Source: Scortum barcoo | Lineage: Eukaryota; Chordata; Actinopteri; Centrarchiformes; Terapontidae | Direction of reading: 5' to 3' | DNA: 64,000 bases | Assembly: GCA_023238725.1 (NCBI GenBank) | Contig: CM041547.1 | Span: 22,864,744 to 22,928,743 of the forward strand | Shown here: one piece after another, positions 35,857-47,311 of the stretch | Layout of the letters: each line of letters begins with the position of its first letter | Numbering within the stretch: position 1 is the first letter of the stretch | Translations under genes and position numbers: made by a program | Notes under the pieces: model-generated | Seen by the model: only the letters and a program-made list of their open reading frames with translations | The model's database searches: none | Told to the model about the DNA's origin: nothing

Positions 35857-36300
35857 ATGACCCGGGGTCATACGATTATGTTTAAGTGTGTCTGTCTGTC
35901 TTCCTCAGTGTGTGTTGTCTCTCCCTGCCTGAGGGAGGTGCTGTTTTCTTTGTCCTTCCCCTCCTTCCCTCTTGTGTCTTGTGTGTCTAGGTGGTGGCTG
36001 GTGATTGGACGGAGGATCAAGGACCAACTTCAAAATTAGACACGCCAATGTCGGCCAGCTCTCTCTCTCTCTCTCTCATTTCGCGTCCTGACTCCCGACC
36101 AGACTGTGGTGTGCTGTGTGCTCCTGGTGTAAATTGTATTGTGTGTATGGTGCTGCGTGTGTGGCAGCAATACTACCTTGAGTTTTATTTTTGTTAATTC
36201 TTTTTGGTGCAGTCCGGGTAAATTGTAAATTGTAGGGGTGGGGGGAGAAGCTATTTTCTTTTCTTACGTTTTCTCCTGTTTATGTTTAGGGAGGCTCTGG
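35857..36300 (+). mobile_element. Truncated Gypsy-type LTR (5' part)
   Basis: Begins TGTTATGACCCGGGGTCAT and runs to TTTATGTTTAGGGAGGC. It is the inverted, uninterrupted counterpart of the sequence on both sides of the DIRS element (39972-40001 and 45336-45657). Homology ends at GGGAGGC, so the 3' part of the LTR is missing here. It contains a (CT)n run at about 36060-36078. Confidence 0.8.
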
Positions 36301-36690
36301 GAGATCTGTGAGGACAAAGGCCTCACACAACAGCAAGATAGTTGACAGTCAGAAGAGCAGGAGGCACATCATCATCATCATCCACAAGAACAGTGATGTC
36401 AGCCATCTTGACAGTCTGCCTGTCCTATGGATCAGTGTTTTTTTGAAACCACAAGTTAACCAAATTGTAATAAAATGTAACTGCAAAGAAATCAAAGCTT
36501 TGATTGCTCAGCAATCACACAATAAATATTGAGAAAAACATGACTGTTTTACCCTTGAATAGTTTGGTAGCAGGTCTAGTGTTTATCATGTGGTTCTGGC
36601 TACATTTGAAATAATTTTTATCAAAGATTCTAGAGAAACAAGATAATAAACAGCATGTGCATTACATTTAATATGTAAACTCTGCTTGTG
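36301..36690. other. Intergenic DNA, nothing recognised
   Basis: A short (CAT)n run at about 36367-36382; otherwise unremarkable. Confidence 0.5.
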
Positions 36691-37320
36691 TTAAATGCAC
36701 ACTAGTGTTGTAATCCAGAACAATAACATGAAATTAAGCTTTGCCCAAATATCGTTTTTAATTTCATGGTGATGGCTGGTTACAGGCTGAGGAGGTGGAA
36801 TAAAACAAATGACATCATCAAATAGGTAACAGATCCTGTCCCACCTGGCGGGCCAGAATAATCTGTTCACCCCCACATAGTGCATGAATCTCACTTGTGT
36901 CTGGACCTCACCAATGTCAGTTATGATATCTGGGTAGAGGTCTCCATCATATTTTATGACATACCACTTTTGAATGACTTCTGCGCCCCATTTAATCTCT
37001 TCTGTTGTTGATGTGATTGGTGTGTTGAAGCCGATCACCTTTGCGTTATAGCATGAGCACTGTAGGATCTCGTTTACAGCGCAGTATTCACATCCCTGTG
37101 CATTTGTCCAGGAGAAATTGTCACAACCTGGTGTATTCTATCACATATGGGTCTTATGTGAATACTGTCTGGCATGTCTTGCATTCGCCTGTCAATGGAT
37201 ACTTCAATTACATAAAATAATTTGAGGGTTGTGCCTGTGTTAACCACGGTCTCAAACAGATCCCTGGCATTGCAGATGTCATGGCCAAGTGTAACCCTGG
37301 TTACTAATAATAGATTTACA
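36691..37320 (-). pseudogene. Transposon-associated protein fragment of unknown function
   Basis: Minus-strand frames give DICNARDLFETVVNTGTTLK and LFYVIEVSIDRRMQDMP (about 37290-37160). A Cys-rich junction follows, then an open run at 37038-36691 with WYVIKYDGDLYPDIITDI, FWPARWDRICYLFDDVICFI and PPPQPV. This order resembles the C-terminal halves of uncharacterised multi-copy fish proteins that I associate with mobile elements; that association is from memory of the family pattern. At least one frame change is present. Function unknown. Confidence 0.5.
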
Positions 37321-37707
37321 GTACACAGTGTGGACCAGTATCAGAAGACTCTGACCGCCTGAGAGTCACACAGGAATATCTTTTGAACAAATGCGTATTG
37401 TCACACAGCAATAATGACAATTTGACTATTAGCCTTCAACACAGTAGTCGTGATAAATAACAAAACCAATGAAAATAAAAAAGCGCACACAATAAAACCT
37501 TTTGTTCCCTTAGTCAGTCTATGTGCTCAAGTTTCAGTTTTATCGATGGGGCCCAGTTTGTGTCAATGTCAGTGTTGTCCTACCACACCATGGAGCGAGG
37601 AAAGGAAAGGAAATCTTTCCTCAGTGAGTCCATCTGGCTCACCATCCAGTTAACTGGAGTTCGATCTCAACACAGTGTTATGCCCAGCCTAGGGGAAACC
37701 AAGGCAC
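37321..37707. other. Intergenic DNA, nothing recognised
   Basis: No gene or repeat family recognised. Confidence 0.45.
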
Positions 37708-38098
37708 TGTTACGCTGGCACAAGGCAGGCAGACCCAAATGCAGGACAAAGTCAGGTTCAGGTTTTCAAAAGAGGCTTTTAATAAAAGTTCTTACAAAGA
37801 AACAGGTGTAGATTCTTTGTCGTGGCTTGATGGCTGGATTGATGAACACGTGAGCACAAGACGATTAGACACATGAACACTTAGATAAGTTCAACGATCT
37901 GGCAACAGGACAGGAGAAACGCAGACAATATATACACATGAGGTAATGGGAAACAGGTGGAAACAATCAGGGCGGGGCAGACAATCACACAGGCGGGAAA
38001 CACACAAGGGCAGTAAGTTAAGGGACCTGAAACGAGAGGGAAAGATTAGTCTTTCAAAATAAAACAGACACGCCAGAACAGGTAACAGAAACATGACA
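37708..38098 (-). mobile_element. Gypsy-type LTR (downstream LTR of the chromovirus fragment)
   Basis: On the minus strand it starts TGTCATGTTTCTG and ends CCAGCGTAACA. It lies downstream of the pol fragment at 38140-39711, in the 3' LTR position. A polypurine-like AAGGGGGGAGTACTG at about 38143-38157 (minus strand) precedes it, but about 45 bp of extra sequence separates the two. It is more distantly related to the solo LTRs at 82-552 and 31334-31891. Confidence 0.75.
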
Positions 38099-38114
38099 GG
38101 CATGGAAACTTAAT

Positions 38115-38130
38115 AGACATGACGAGACAT
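38115..38130 (+). repeat. 16-bp direct repeat flanking Gypsy pol, left copy
   Basis: AGACATGACGAGACAT occurs here and, identically and in the same orientation, at 39738-39753. The pair brackets the pol fragment. Confidence 0.85.
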
Positions 38131-38139
38131 GTATGTAGC

Positions 38140-39711
38140 CCAGTACTCCCCCCTTAGGACCGGCTCCTGACGGTCCAACTTGATCTGAGTGACGACGGTA
38201 AAAATCGTCGATGAGGGTCTGGTCCATGATGTAACTGGCAGAAATCCTGGATTGCTCCTCAGGTCCGTAGCCCTCCCAGTCAACCACAAACTGCCTCCCC
38301 CGGCCCCTCTTGTGCAACACCAGCAGTTTCTTGACCGCATATACAGGACCACCGTTCTTGTGGTCAGTCCAGACGATGAATGGATGCTCTGCCCCCTCCA
38401 GCCAATGGTGTCACTCCTCCAGAGCCACCTTTGACGGCTAGTAACTCCCGGTTGCTGACGTCATAGTTGCGCTCCACTCCACTGGGGACAACTTGCAAGA
38501 GAGGAAGGCACATGGATGAATACTGAGATAACACGGCCCCACTCCCTCGTTGGAGGCGTCCACCTCGACAATGAACTGGAGACTAGGATCTGGCATGGTC
38601 AAAACAGGAGCAGTGGTGAAGAGCCTCTTCAAACACTGGAACGCCTCCTCAGCCTTAGGACCCCACTTGAACTGACCTTAGTAGAGGTGCATGCAGAGGG
38701 GCTGCTACAGTGCTAAAGCTCCTTATGAATTTCCGATAGAAATTAACGAAGCCTAAGAACTGTTGCACCTTCTTTCTAGAAGTAAGTGGCGGCCAGTTGG
38801 TCACAGCACTAACCTTCTCTGGGTCCATCTTGACCTGGTTGGGCGAGATGATGAACCCAAGGAAGGAGACTGAGGAAGCATGGAACTCACACTTCTCTGC
38901 CTTCACGTAGAGATGGTTTTCCAGCAGTTGAGTCAGGACCTGACGGACATGGAGAAGATGAGGATATCATCGAGATACACAAATAAAAAGTCATTTACAA
39001 ACTCACGCAGAACCTCGTTGATGAACCCCTGGAAAACAACCTGGAGCGTTTGTGAGACCAAAGGGCATGACTACATATTCATAATGTCCACTGGGAGTGT
39101 TGAATCCAGTTTTCCACTCATCCCCCTCCCTGATCCTCACCAGGTGGTATGCATTCCACAGGTCTAGCTTGGTGAATATTTGAGCCTGCTGGAGTAGCTC
39201 GAAGGAGGCAAATAAGAGGCAGTGGATACCTGTTTTTTGACAGTTATCTCATTCAAGGCGCTGTAATTGATGCATGGCCGGAGCGAGCCGTCCTTCTGTC
39301 CGAAGAAGAAGAAGAAACCCGCTCCGGCTGGTGATGATGAGGGGCGGATGATACCTGACCTCAGCAAAGCTTCAATCTCCTTATCCATTGCCTTCCTCTT
39401 GGGGCCGGAGATGGAGTATAGCCTCGCTTTGGGGATAGGGGCTCCAGGAAGCAGGTCAATGGCGCAGTCCCATTGTCGATCAGGGGGCAGAGAGAAGTAG
39501 CCTTGGACTTACTGAATACATCACATAGGTCATGGTAACAAGGTGGGACTCTCGAGACGTCAGGGAAGTCGCCATGGTCCAACCCAGGCATCACCGCAGC
39601 AGTGGTTGATGGAGGTCTGTGAGGAGAAACAAGACAAGACAGGGCACAAGCACCATCCCACCCTTTGATTTTCCCTGTTTGCCAGATTATGTAAGAGTTA
39701 TGTTTTTTCAA
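38140..39711 (-). mobile_element. Chromovirus-type Gypsy pol fragment, internally deleted
   Basis: Minus-strand order: a spacer before RT (MPGLDHGDFPDVSRVPPCYH, about 39590), RT start (DKEIEALLRSGIIRPSSSPA and DGSLRPCINYSALNEITVKK, 39388-39230), RT/RNase H connection (38906-38660, KKVQQFLGFVNFYRKFIRSF), and RNase H start (38632-38440, LQFIVEVDASNEGVG). It then jumps straight to a chromodomain (38352-38160, VDWEGYGPEEQSRISASYIM). RT catalytic block, most of RNase H and the integrase core are missing or frameshifted. The chromodomain at the pol C-terminus identifies the chromovirus lineage. Inactive. Confidence 0.88.
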
Positions 39712-39737
39712 AACTTATGTCTGTTTCAAAACTTCAC

Positions 39738-40001
39738 AGACATGACGAGACATAACAACAACATAAAAAGTGACTGACTCCCTTCCCACTCCCAAGGATG
39801 ACCAGAGCAACCAGGAGTGCAGTCCAACACAAAAATATTTATTAATAACTTGGGGTATCACAGGTGTCAGGGGAGCATGGCCAAAATAACAAATAATCAA
39901 ATAAACAATCTGGAAACCAAAATCCACTAACTTACCTATTTAAGTAATAAAATAAAATACAGGTATCTTACGTGCCTCCCTAAACATAAACAGGAGAAAA
40001 C
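39738..40001 (-). mobile_element. LTR, part beyond the DIRS insertion (distal half)
   Basis: Continues the LTR at 45336-45657 on the other side of the DIRS element. The junction end (AAACATAAACAGGAGAAAAC at 39981-40001) matches the uninterrupted copy at about 36270-36290. The minus strand shows a poly(A)-signal-like AATAAATATTTTTG near 39840 and CTCCTGGTTGCTCTGGTCATC, as in a U3-R-U5 arrangement. The outer end is near 39744, next to the Gypsy pol fragment. It includes the right copy of the 16-bp direct repeat (39738-39753). Confidence 0.7.
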
Positions 40002-40236
40002 GTTAGTTACCTATTGTAACTCCAGATTCTATGAGTATAGGCGCAGCCCTCTAAGGCTGTCGCTAGTGGGTTAATCCCTCGCGCGCATGCGCAGCACTGA
40101 AAAACTTTAATCCACGCCCACCTACTACGTGGGCCTCAACCCCGGTCTCACCTTGCCTATAAATTGAGCTGAGACCGGACAATCGGCTCCCAACATAGCT
40201 TTTTCTTCAGCCATTCAAGGAGCCAGTGAGGCCCAG

Positions 40237-40343
40237 ATCTTAGAGGGCTGCGCCTATACTCATAGAATCTGGAGTTACAATAGGTAACTAACGTTCTATT
40301 TCGTATAGGCTTCAGCCCTCTAAGGCTGTCGCTAGTGGGTTAA
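40237..40343. repeat. DIRS internal complementary region
   Basis: Bases 40237-40292 are the reverse complement of the left terminus (40002-40058). Bases 40293-40343 are the reverse complement of the right terminus (about 45285-45335). The junction of the two at CTAAC/GTTCT places the two element ends side by side, as needed for the circular intermediate. Confidence 0.88.
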
Positions 40344-40646
40344 GGGCGAAGCAGGATGTTGTCCATGCCTCACTGGGTCCATACGGTACCACAAGCACGA
40401 ACACACACGCCCAATAAAATGTATAAGCCAACTCAAGACGCTCCCCTGTGTCGTGCCTAATTGCGCACGGCAACAAAGGAGACCTATCGGCCTATTAAAC
40501 CTACAACCGAAGACAGTTCAGAGCGGAAATTATGCACTGAAACAGTCCAAAAAGGAACAGAGCAGGCAATAAACCAGGGGATACAATGAAACCTCCCCTG
40601 TCATGAAACGAGAGAAAAGGCACACAGCCAAATCATCTCATAAAAT

Positions 40647-41592
40647 TCACTCTGCTGCCACATTCAGCACAGAGTGAGTCATGGAAAACGGGGAAACATC
40701 CCGTAAATAAAAACGAATGAAAGAACAGGGAGAAGACCATGAAGCAGCTGTGCAAATGTCTTCCACCGTCATCCCTCCATACAGTGCAGCGGAGGCTGAC
40801 ATCCCTCTGGTAGAGTGCGCTCTGATGCTTTCCGGAGGAGCGATGCCCGAGGAAAGATACGCCTGAGAAACAGCTTCACACAGCCAGTGTGACAGGCGTT
40901 GTGCAGACAGGGGAAGCCCCTGAGATTGTTCCCTGTAATGCACAAACAGGCGCTGCGAGCGGCGAATATCAGCTGTGCGCGCCACATAACATGACAGAGC
41001 GCGCACCGGGCAGAGGAGATGAGACGCAGCGTCCTCCTCCGACCTGTGGGGAGGAGGAGAAAAAACTCTCCAGAGTTATAACTCTCGACCTGAAAGAGCT
41101 GGTTATACTCTTAGGAGTATAAGCTGGGTTAGGACGCAACACAGCTGAGCTCCGATCCCCCTGAAATCTGAGACACGAAGGGGACACAGAAAGCGCTGAT
41201 AAATCACTAAGCCTTTTCGCTGACGTCAGAGCCAAAAGCAGAGCCGTTTTGAAGGACATGAATTTGAGCTGGACCTGGTCCAGCGGTTCGAACGGGGGCT
41301 TGGCCAGAGCGCGTAAAACAAGCGCTAAATCCCATTGAGGGGCTAAAGGGCGAGACACCGGTCTCTGTCTCCGCACGCCCCTCAAGGAAACGTTTAACCA
41401 GAGGATGATTAAACACCGATCTGTCACCCAAACCCCTCATGACACGAGGAAATAGCAGCAGCATAAGTCTTGACTGTGCTGAAAGCCAAATCCCTGTCCA
41501 CCAGGACTTGTAGAAAGGAAAGCACATGAGGTAATGTGCACGCAGTGGGGTCCACACTAGACTCCACACACCAGCGCTGGAAAGCCGCCCAC
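40647..41592 (-). pseudogene. DIRS tyrosine recombinase, frameshifted
   Basis: Three successive frames make up the domain. 41569-41380 (GLGDRSVFNHPLVKRFLEG) is the N-terminal DNA-binding part. 41427-41040 (FMSFKTALLLALTSAKRLSD) carries the first catalytic Arg. 41006-40647 contains RAHSTRGMSASAAL, with the His-x-x-Arg pair, and FIRFYLRDVS, with the candidate nucleophile Tyr, ending VLNVAAE. The catalytic residues are present, but at least two frame changes prevent a full protein. Confidence 0.85.
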
Positions 41593-44052
41593 TTAGCTTA
41601 GGATGCTCTGGTGGATGCGGCCCTCACGTCCTGAATAGTGCGCACCACTTCCTGCGAGAGAACCCAGCCCCTCTAAGCGCTCCCGTTCAGGGGCCAAACC
41701 CACAGGTGTTGGCCGATCACTGGGAAAGACCTGATCGCTCCCCCTGCCTGGGAGAGAGCGTCTCCCCACCACGGAAGTTTCCACGGGTTGCCCAAAGTCA
41801 GCCGCCGCAGGCACGGAAACCATGAAGCGCCCGTGCGCTCTGGGGCTATTAAAATCGCCGACAGCCGCTCTTCCTGAACCCGGTCCAGGAACCGCGGAAT
41901 CAGAGGAACCGGGGGAAAAGCATAAAGACACATCATGGGCCATGGACGGTGTGCAAACGCGTCCACTCCTAGAGGGGGGTCGTCCCGGGAGCTCAGGGAA
42001 AACCACAGCGCGCAATGCGCGGTTTCCCGGGCGGCGAATAGGTCCACTTCGGCCTCGCCGAACCTGAGCCAGATCTGTTTGATCAGCTCTGGGTGGAGAC
42101 TCCAGTCCCCCTGACGAGGACCGCCCCTCGACATGATGTCTGCCCCTCTGTTTTGCTCGCCGGGGATGTACATTGCTCTGATGGAGAGCAGATGAGTGTG
42201 AGCCCAGTGCAGCAGCTTCCTGGCTATGTTTAAAAGCTGCGCCGAGCGCACTCCTCCCTGGCGGTTTATGTAGGCTGCAGCCGCCCTGTTGTCTGTTCGA
42301 ATCAGCACGTGCTGACTTCTGTAACAGAGGAGCAAAGTGCTGAATCACTTTCCACACCGTGAGCAGCTCCAGTGCGTTTATGTGGAGAGACATATGCGCT
42401 GGCCATTGACCCCCCACCGTCTCCGTCAAGCACGTCCCCCCCCACCCCGAGAGGGAAGCGTCTGTGAACACGGAGATGTGTGACGTCACTCTGCCCAGGG
42501 GAACCCCCGCTGATAGAACGTGTGGATTCCCCCAGTAAGCCAGGTCCGGCCCAACTGAGGGGGGAACCGAGACCATGCGTCGGCGCTGACGTTTCGGGTC
42601 TACGTGCAGGCGGATGAACCACCTCTGCAGGCGTCTCATGTGAAGGAGGCCCAGAGGGACCGTCACATGACCCGCTGACATCATGCCTAACAGCTGCATG
42701 ACCGAGAGAGCTGTCACCACACTGTGGGGGGTGACGCGGCGGAGCAGCGCCGTCAAAGCTTCCGCTCTCTGCTGTGAGAGCCGCGCTCTCATGCTGACTG
42801 AGTTGAGCTCCACTCCCAGATAGATGACTTGCTGAGAGGGGAGGGGGGAGCTCTTTTTCCAGTTTATCGCGAAGCCCAGGTTTGACAGATGTACCACCAG
42901 TGTCATCGTTTGCATCGCGGCTTCTTCCTTGGAGCGAGCCAGCAAAAGCAGGTCGTCCAAGTAAAACAGCACCCTCATACCTGTCCTGCGTAACGGCTCT
43001 AGCGCTGTCTCCACACACCTGGAGAAGGTGCGTGGGGCTAGAGAGTAACCGAACGGCAGACGGTTGTACTGGTACTGTATTCCCTGGAAGGAGAAACGCA
43101 GGAACCTCATGTGTTTTGGGATGATGGGGACGTGAAAGTACGCGTCCTTCAGGTCTATGGAAGTGAACCAGTCGTCCTGGTGAACACACTCCAGCACCTG
43201 CTTGATCGTCAACATATGAAATCGTCTCTCCATTATTGACTTGTTGAACAAAGACAGGTCGAGGATGGGTCTCACTCCTCCCGTCTTTTTTGGGACTAGA
43301 AAGTAGCGGGAGTAAAACCCCTGACTTTCCTCCCCGTGGGGAACTGCGGAGATAACGCCCTTCATCAGGAGTTCCTGCAGCTCCAGCTGGAGGGCGGAAC
43401 AATGTTCCTGTGGTGACAGGACCGTCTCCAGAATCCCGTTGAACCGTGGAGGAGGAGAGGCGAACTGCAGAGAGTAGCCTCTGCTGATCAGCCCGCTCAT
43501 CCAGCTGTCCATCAAACATGCGCGCCGCCACTCTGAGTAACGCTCTGAAAGCGGGCGTGCATTTTCCTGACGAGCCGCGGTTGTCATGGCAGCGAAAGCC
43601 ACACCAAAGCCCTCGCCGCCGTTGCATGTGCCGGGGGATTCCCCGGAGCAACCCATGGGGGGCTCGGCTCGAAAGGGCTGAGAGGTGTTAGGCGCGACCG
43701 TAGGCGCGCAAATGTCCTCACGAGGCGGATGTGCCGCCAACGTGGGCTCATTAAGCATTCTCTGCTTTTTTGAGGAAGCCTCTGAAATGACAGAGGGTGA
43801 GTGCTGTTTGGGTGACGCGAGTGATCGCTGCCTCTTAACCGACTGATTAAGGGCCGTCACATCGCACAGTGTGGGAGCTGTGTGTTCAACAGCTGAGGCT
43901 GGGTCAGAGGACTCAGGGGCAGACTGTGCGTTCATGGTAACAATGCTCTTTAGGGGAAGATGTTTTTGTTTTATGTCAAAACTGTACATAACATCAACAT
44001 CGTCAACAACATGAACATTATCAACATAATGATCACACACAGCCCCCCCCAT
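41593..44052 (-). pseudogene. DIRS reverse transcriptase-RNase H
   Basis: The long frame begins at 44052. Its RT has VPKKTGGVRPILDLSLFNKS, WFTSIDLKDAYFHVPI, YNRLPFGYSLAPRTFSRCVE and FYLDDLLLLARS (a YLDD active site), followed by the RNase H start SVFTDASLSGWGG and HINALELLTVWKVI. The correct RNase H continuation is in another frame, 42335-41673 (VLIRTDNRAAAAYINRQGGV, then MYIPGEQNRGADIMSR). A frameshift near 42330 therefore truncates the protein. The residues after that point in the long frame are out-of-frame translation. Confidence 0.9.
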
Positions 44053-44419
44053 CAGTCATTGCCTCCTGCTCTGCTTCCTCGGCGGTTCCATCGGGGGATG
44101 ATGGGAGCCTCTAGTAGCTCCTTCTTGTGCTCCTCGGGGAGGCTGCAGCTGTTCAGCCACAGGTTCCGGTGCACCATCGCGCCGAGCACACGGCTACGGA
44201 TGCACACAACGTCAGAGAGGCGCTGGCGGCCCTGCTGATCTCAGCCGCCTGCTCGGTTGACAGGGGGTCAGGCTGCAGCGCCAAGTCCCGCATGTGGAAG
44301 CAAAGCAGGGCGACGCTGCCGACGCTTGGAAAGCGCATTGGTGGGACCTGTCCGCCAGGCGAGCCGTCAGCTGGTCCTTCGGGGACGGCGGAGAACCGGC
44401 CGGCGCCCGCCCCTGAGAG

Positions 44420-45118
44420 TCACCGGCTTTGCCCCGAAAAAACTGGTGAGAGACGGTTCCAGGGGAGGGACCGGGGGACAGCCACGGTCCGTGAAGTCAT
44501 CCACCTTGGTGATGGGGATGTAGGTGGCCAGACGGAAGAAAACGGGGCCAGACGGCATCCCTCTTCACGCCCTGCGGGGTCGCGAACCCGTCGGTCATGT
44601 CGTCGGGAGGAGCGCTGACTTGGGCTGGAGGCACCAAAAGGTTTTTGGCCGATGTTGATGTCCGGTAGCTCCCGGACCAGTCCCCCTATCTCCGGGAGAG
44701 CAGTGGCGGTTGAGAGGTGGACCCCTGGAGGCTCCGGGACTGCGGGCGGCGTGTGGTCATCGGCGTCCCGCTCACTCGTGAGAAGGAGGGGATGCTGCAG
44801 CGATTCCTCCACGGATCCCGGGACCGAAGAACAGGAGTCCTCCGACTCAGGACCCTCTGGTGGATCGAAGAAGTTGAGGGCTTCGTCCATCGAATACACC
44901 TCCTTCACCGGCCAAACATCTTCGGCTGCAGCAGCGAAGGCGTCCGCCCGCCGCTGCTTTTCAGATTGTGGGAGGCGCAGGCAGTATGGGCAGGAAGCCT
45001 GCGGGGTGAGTGCCAGGCCGGCGTGTTCCGGTCCCAGGCAGCGGGCGTGCAAGTCGAAGCTCATGATGAAGCCCGTCTTGCACGCACCGCAGAGCCGGAC
45101 GGTCTCCGAGGAAGTCAT
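44420..45118 (-). CDS. DIRS gag-like protein
   Basis: This 232-residue frame starts MTSSETVRLCGACKTGFIMS and has a Cys/His cluster (CGAC...HARC...GPEHA...CPYC) that looks like a zinc-binding module. A Pro/Ser-rich acidic middle follows. It is the first minus-strand frame inside the right terminal repeat, the usual place of the gag-like gene. The C-terminal end may be altered, as the frame continues in Ser/Arg-rich sequence that could be past a frameshift. Confidence 0.65.
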   Translation of the reverse strand: MTSSETVRLCGACKTGFIMSFDLHARCLGPEHAGLALTPQASCPYCLRLPQSEKQRRADAFAAAAEDVWPVKEVYSMDEALNFFDPPEGPESEDSCSSVPGSVEESLQHPLLLTSERDADDHTPPAVPEPPGVHLSTATALPEIGGLVRELPDINIGQKPFGASSPSQRSSRRHDRRVRDPAGREEGCRLAPFSSVWPPTSPSPRWMTSRTVAVPRSLPWNRLSPVFSGQSR

Positions 45119-45335
45119 CGTCCTTTCTTCTTTCTAGTGCTGTGTCTTCCGTTGCGCTGAAGAAAAATGGGAGCCGATTGTCCGGTCTCAGCTCAATTTA
45201 TAGGCAAGGTGAGACCGGGGTTGAGGCCCACGTAGTAGGTGGGCGTGGATTAAAGTTTTTCAGTGCTGCGCATGCGCGCGAGGGATTAACCCACTAGCGA
45301 CAGCCTTAGAGGGCGAAGCCTATACGAAATAGAAC

Positions 45336-45657
45336 TCATTAACATTACCCGGATTGCTTATTACACAAGAATATCACAAGCACACTCAGATGTTGTAGCG
45401 CTGCACAATACAGCACAACACAACTCAAGGAAACACAGCACAGTCTGGTTGGGAGTCGGGAAGAGAATGAGAGAGCATGCCGGCATGGGTGGGTTCCATT
45501 TTTGAAACGGGTCTCATTTGTCCTCTGTCCAATCACTGGCCACCACCTAGACAGAACACGAAAAGGAAAGGACAGGGTGACAGCACCTCCCTCAGGCAGG
45601 AAGCGACAACACCACAGACACTAAAAGAAAACACTAACTTATGACTCCGGGTCATAA
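45336..45657 (-). mobile_element. LTR, part before the DIRS insertion (proximal half)
   Basis: Minus strand begins TGTTATGACCCGGAGTCATAA at 45657. It matches the uninterrupted fragment at 35857-36230 through CTGCCTGAGGGAGGTGCTGT, GGTGGTGGCCAGTGATTGGA and TACCCGGATTG, although the middle is diverged. The DIRS element begins directly at its inner end. Confidence 0.78.
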
Positions 45658-47311
45658 CAGCAGATACTCTTCACAGAACCTCCGAAGATCTATGCTGCAC
45701 TTCTATGGACTTCAGTGGACTGACTGATGAAGATACCTCACTGGCATCGACTTGACATCAGACCAGCCGTACCAAAGAAAGCCTGAACTGTGACACAGGT
45801 CACATCGATAAAATTACACTAAAGTATTCACTCATATAAGCTTTATCTAGATTCTACCTTCCATAATCAGAATTGCCTAATTTAACAGCTTACAGCAAAT
45901 AACAGCGGTGGCTGTGACCACTTTTCTTCCACTTTACTCTCAACAGCTAGCAGGTTTCTCTTTTTTTCCCGCCGCTACATCATGCTAACCCGTTAACACA
46001 AGCCCAGTGGAAATTTACATTGCGTTATCTTAACATTATTTATTATTTATATTTCATTTACTGATTTAGTCATCAGATACCTAAATTAGTACCACAGTAT
46101 AAAGTAACTGTGGTAACACATCATATTTCAGCTCAGTAATTACTGGGCAAAACTATGGTAATATCTAATGAATTGTTAAGAAAATTTCCTTGATAATAAT
46201 TCAGATATTACTGTGGTATTATCATATTTATTGACAAAAACACTGAATATATATATACTGAATGCATCCACAGTCTAACACAGGTCTAGCTAAAGAATTG
46301 AACAAATTCAATTCATTTTAACTGCCATTACTCTGAAGACTGAAAGGACTCCAGTTAACTTTTTTGACATATGTCAGTTTTAAAGCATTATTTTTTACTA
46401 GGATATTTTAGTGTGACAGGGCCTGACCCTTTAGGTCGTCCACCTAAGAAAAATCATGCAAAAACAGGCTTAAATCATAGAATTCAATGGCAGAATTCAC
46501 CCTTGATCAATGTCAGTGTCATCTTCATTAAATGATGTCTCTTTTTCTGAGTCAAAGCCTTAAAGGCACATTCCACACTTTTTATTTTGTGTTTTATGTA
46601 AATGTGGCAGGACTGACAGAAATGTAGGGACAGTTGTAAAATATAGTTTGTCATGTACTCATAAGTTTTTAGCTAACTTATGTGGAGGATAACATCTTAT
46701 ACCTTTTCTTAGTGGTGGGTTTTTTTCCTGAAAAAAAAAAAGTTTTTCATAACCAAACTGCAAACATGTAGCTCCAGTTTGGCTGAGGACAGCACGATTG
46801 AAAGGATTTGCGAATTAAAAAAAAAAAAAAGTTTTTAGCAGAGGAAACTCATTTGAGAACCTATTTAATGATGTCCTTTACTGAACAACTCACAGAAATC
46901 AAGCATTTTACTAAGTTAGACATTTTTGGATTATTCCGATTTTATTCACACAATGCACGTTTCTGGTAAAATGTCCCACAAAACAATCATAATGTGGTTG
47001 ATCTGAAAATAGAGACTCTTTGAGCCGTTTGTCTGAACTCTGACTGATGACAGAAGATAACGTGAGTCCAAAAAGATGTTTCACTGTGAAAACCAGCAGA
47101 TATTTCAAGACAGAAGAAGAAAATCATACTTCTTTATTGAACTCTGTGTATTTTTATACTTTCCAATGAGTTTGACCTCAACATACATTAAAGACAACAC
47201 TGAAAATTTGTACCTGACAGAGTAGGGATGCTGCAGTGAGGCAGTGGCACTGTGTAAACACACTATGAGTTAGTGGTGCAGACTGAAAAAAAAAAAATAC
47301 ACCATGTAAAT
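45658..47311. other. Intergenic DNA; possible poly(A) signals on minus strand
   Basis: No gene recognised. Minus-strand AATAAA motifs occur at 47133-47138 and 46941-46946 and could end a leftward transcript. There are A-runs at 46730-46741 and 46818-46831. Confidence 0.45.

Larger units (their letters stand above)
40002..45335 (-). mobile_element. DIRS-type tyrosine-recombinase retrotransposon, nearly full length
   Basis: The 5.3-kb unit has inverted terminal repeats (about 40030-40190 and 45165-45335) and an internal complementary region at 40237-40343. The first part of that region is complementary to the left terminus (TAGTTACCTATTGTAACTCC) and the second part to the right terminus (CGTATAGGCTTCAGCCCTCT), as in DIRS elements. 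Minus-strand genes in order are a gag-like frame, RT-RNase H, and tyrosine recombinase. There is no target-site duplication, which is expected for recombinase-mediated insertion. It interrupts an LTR. Several frameshifts make this copy defective, but sequence preservation is high, so it is probably one of the younger insertions here. Confidence 0.92.

Noticed and set aside
42302..43651. 449-codon minus-strand frame within the DIRS element
   Set aside because: Out-of-frame shadow of the RT-RNase H gene; the RT motifs are in the other frame.
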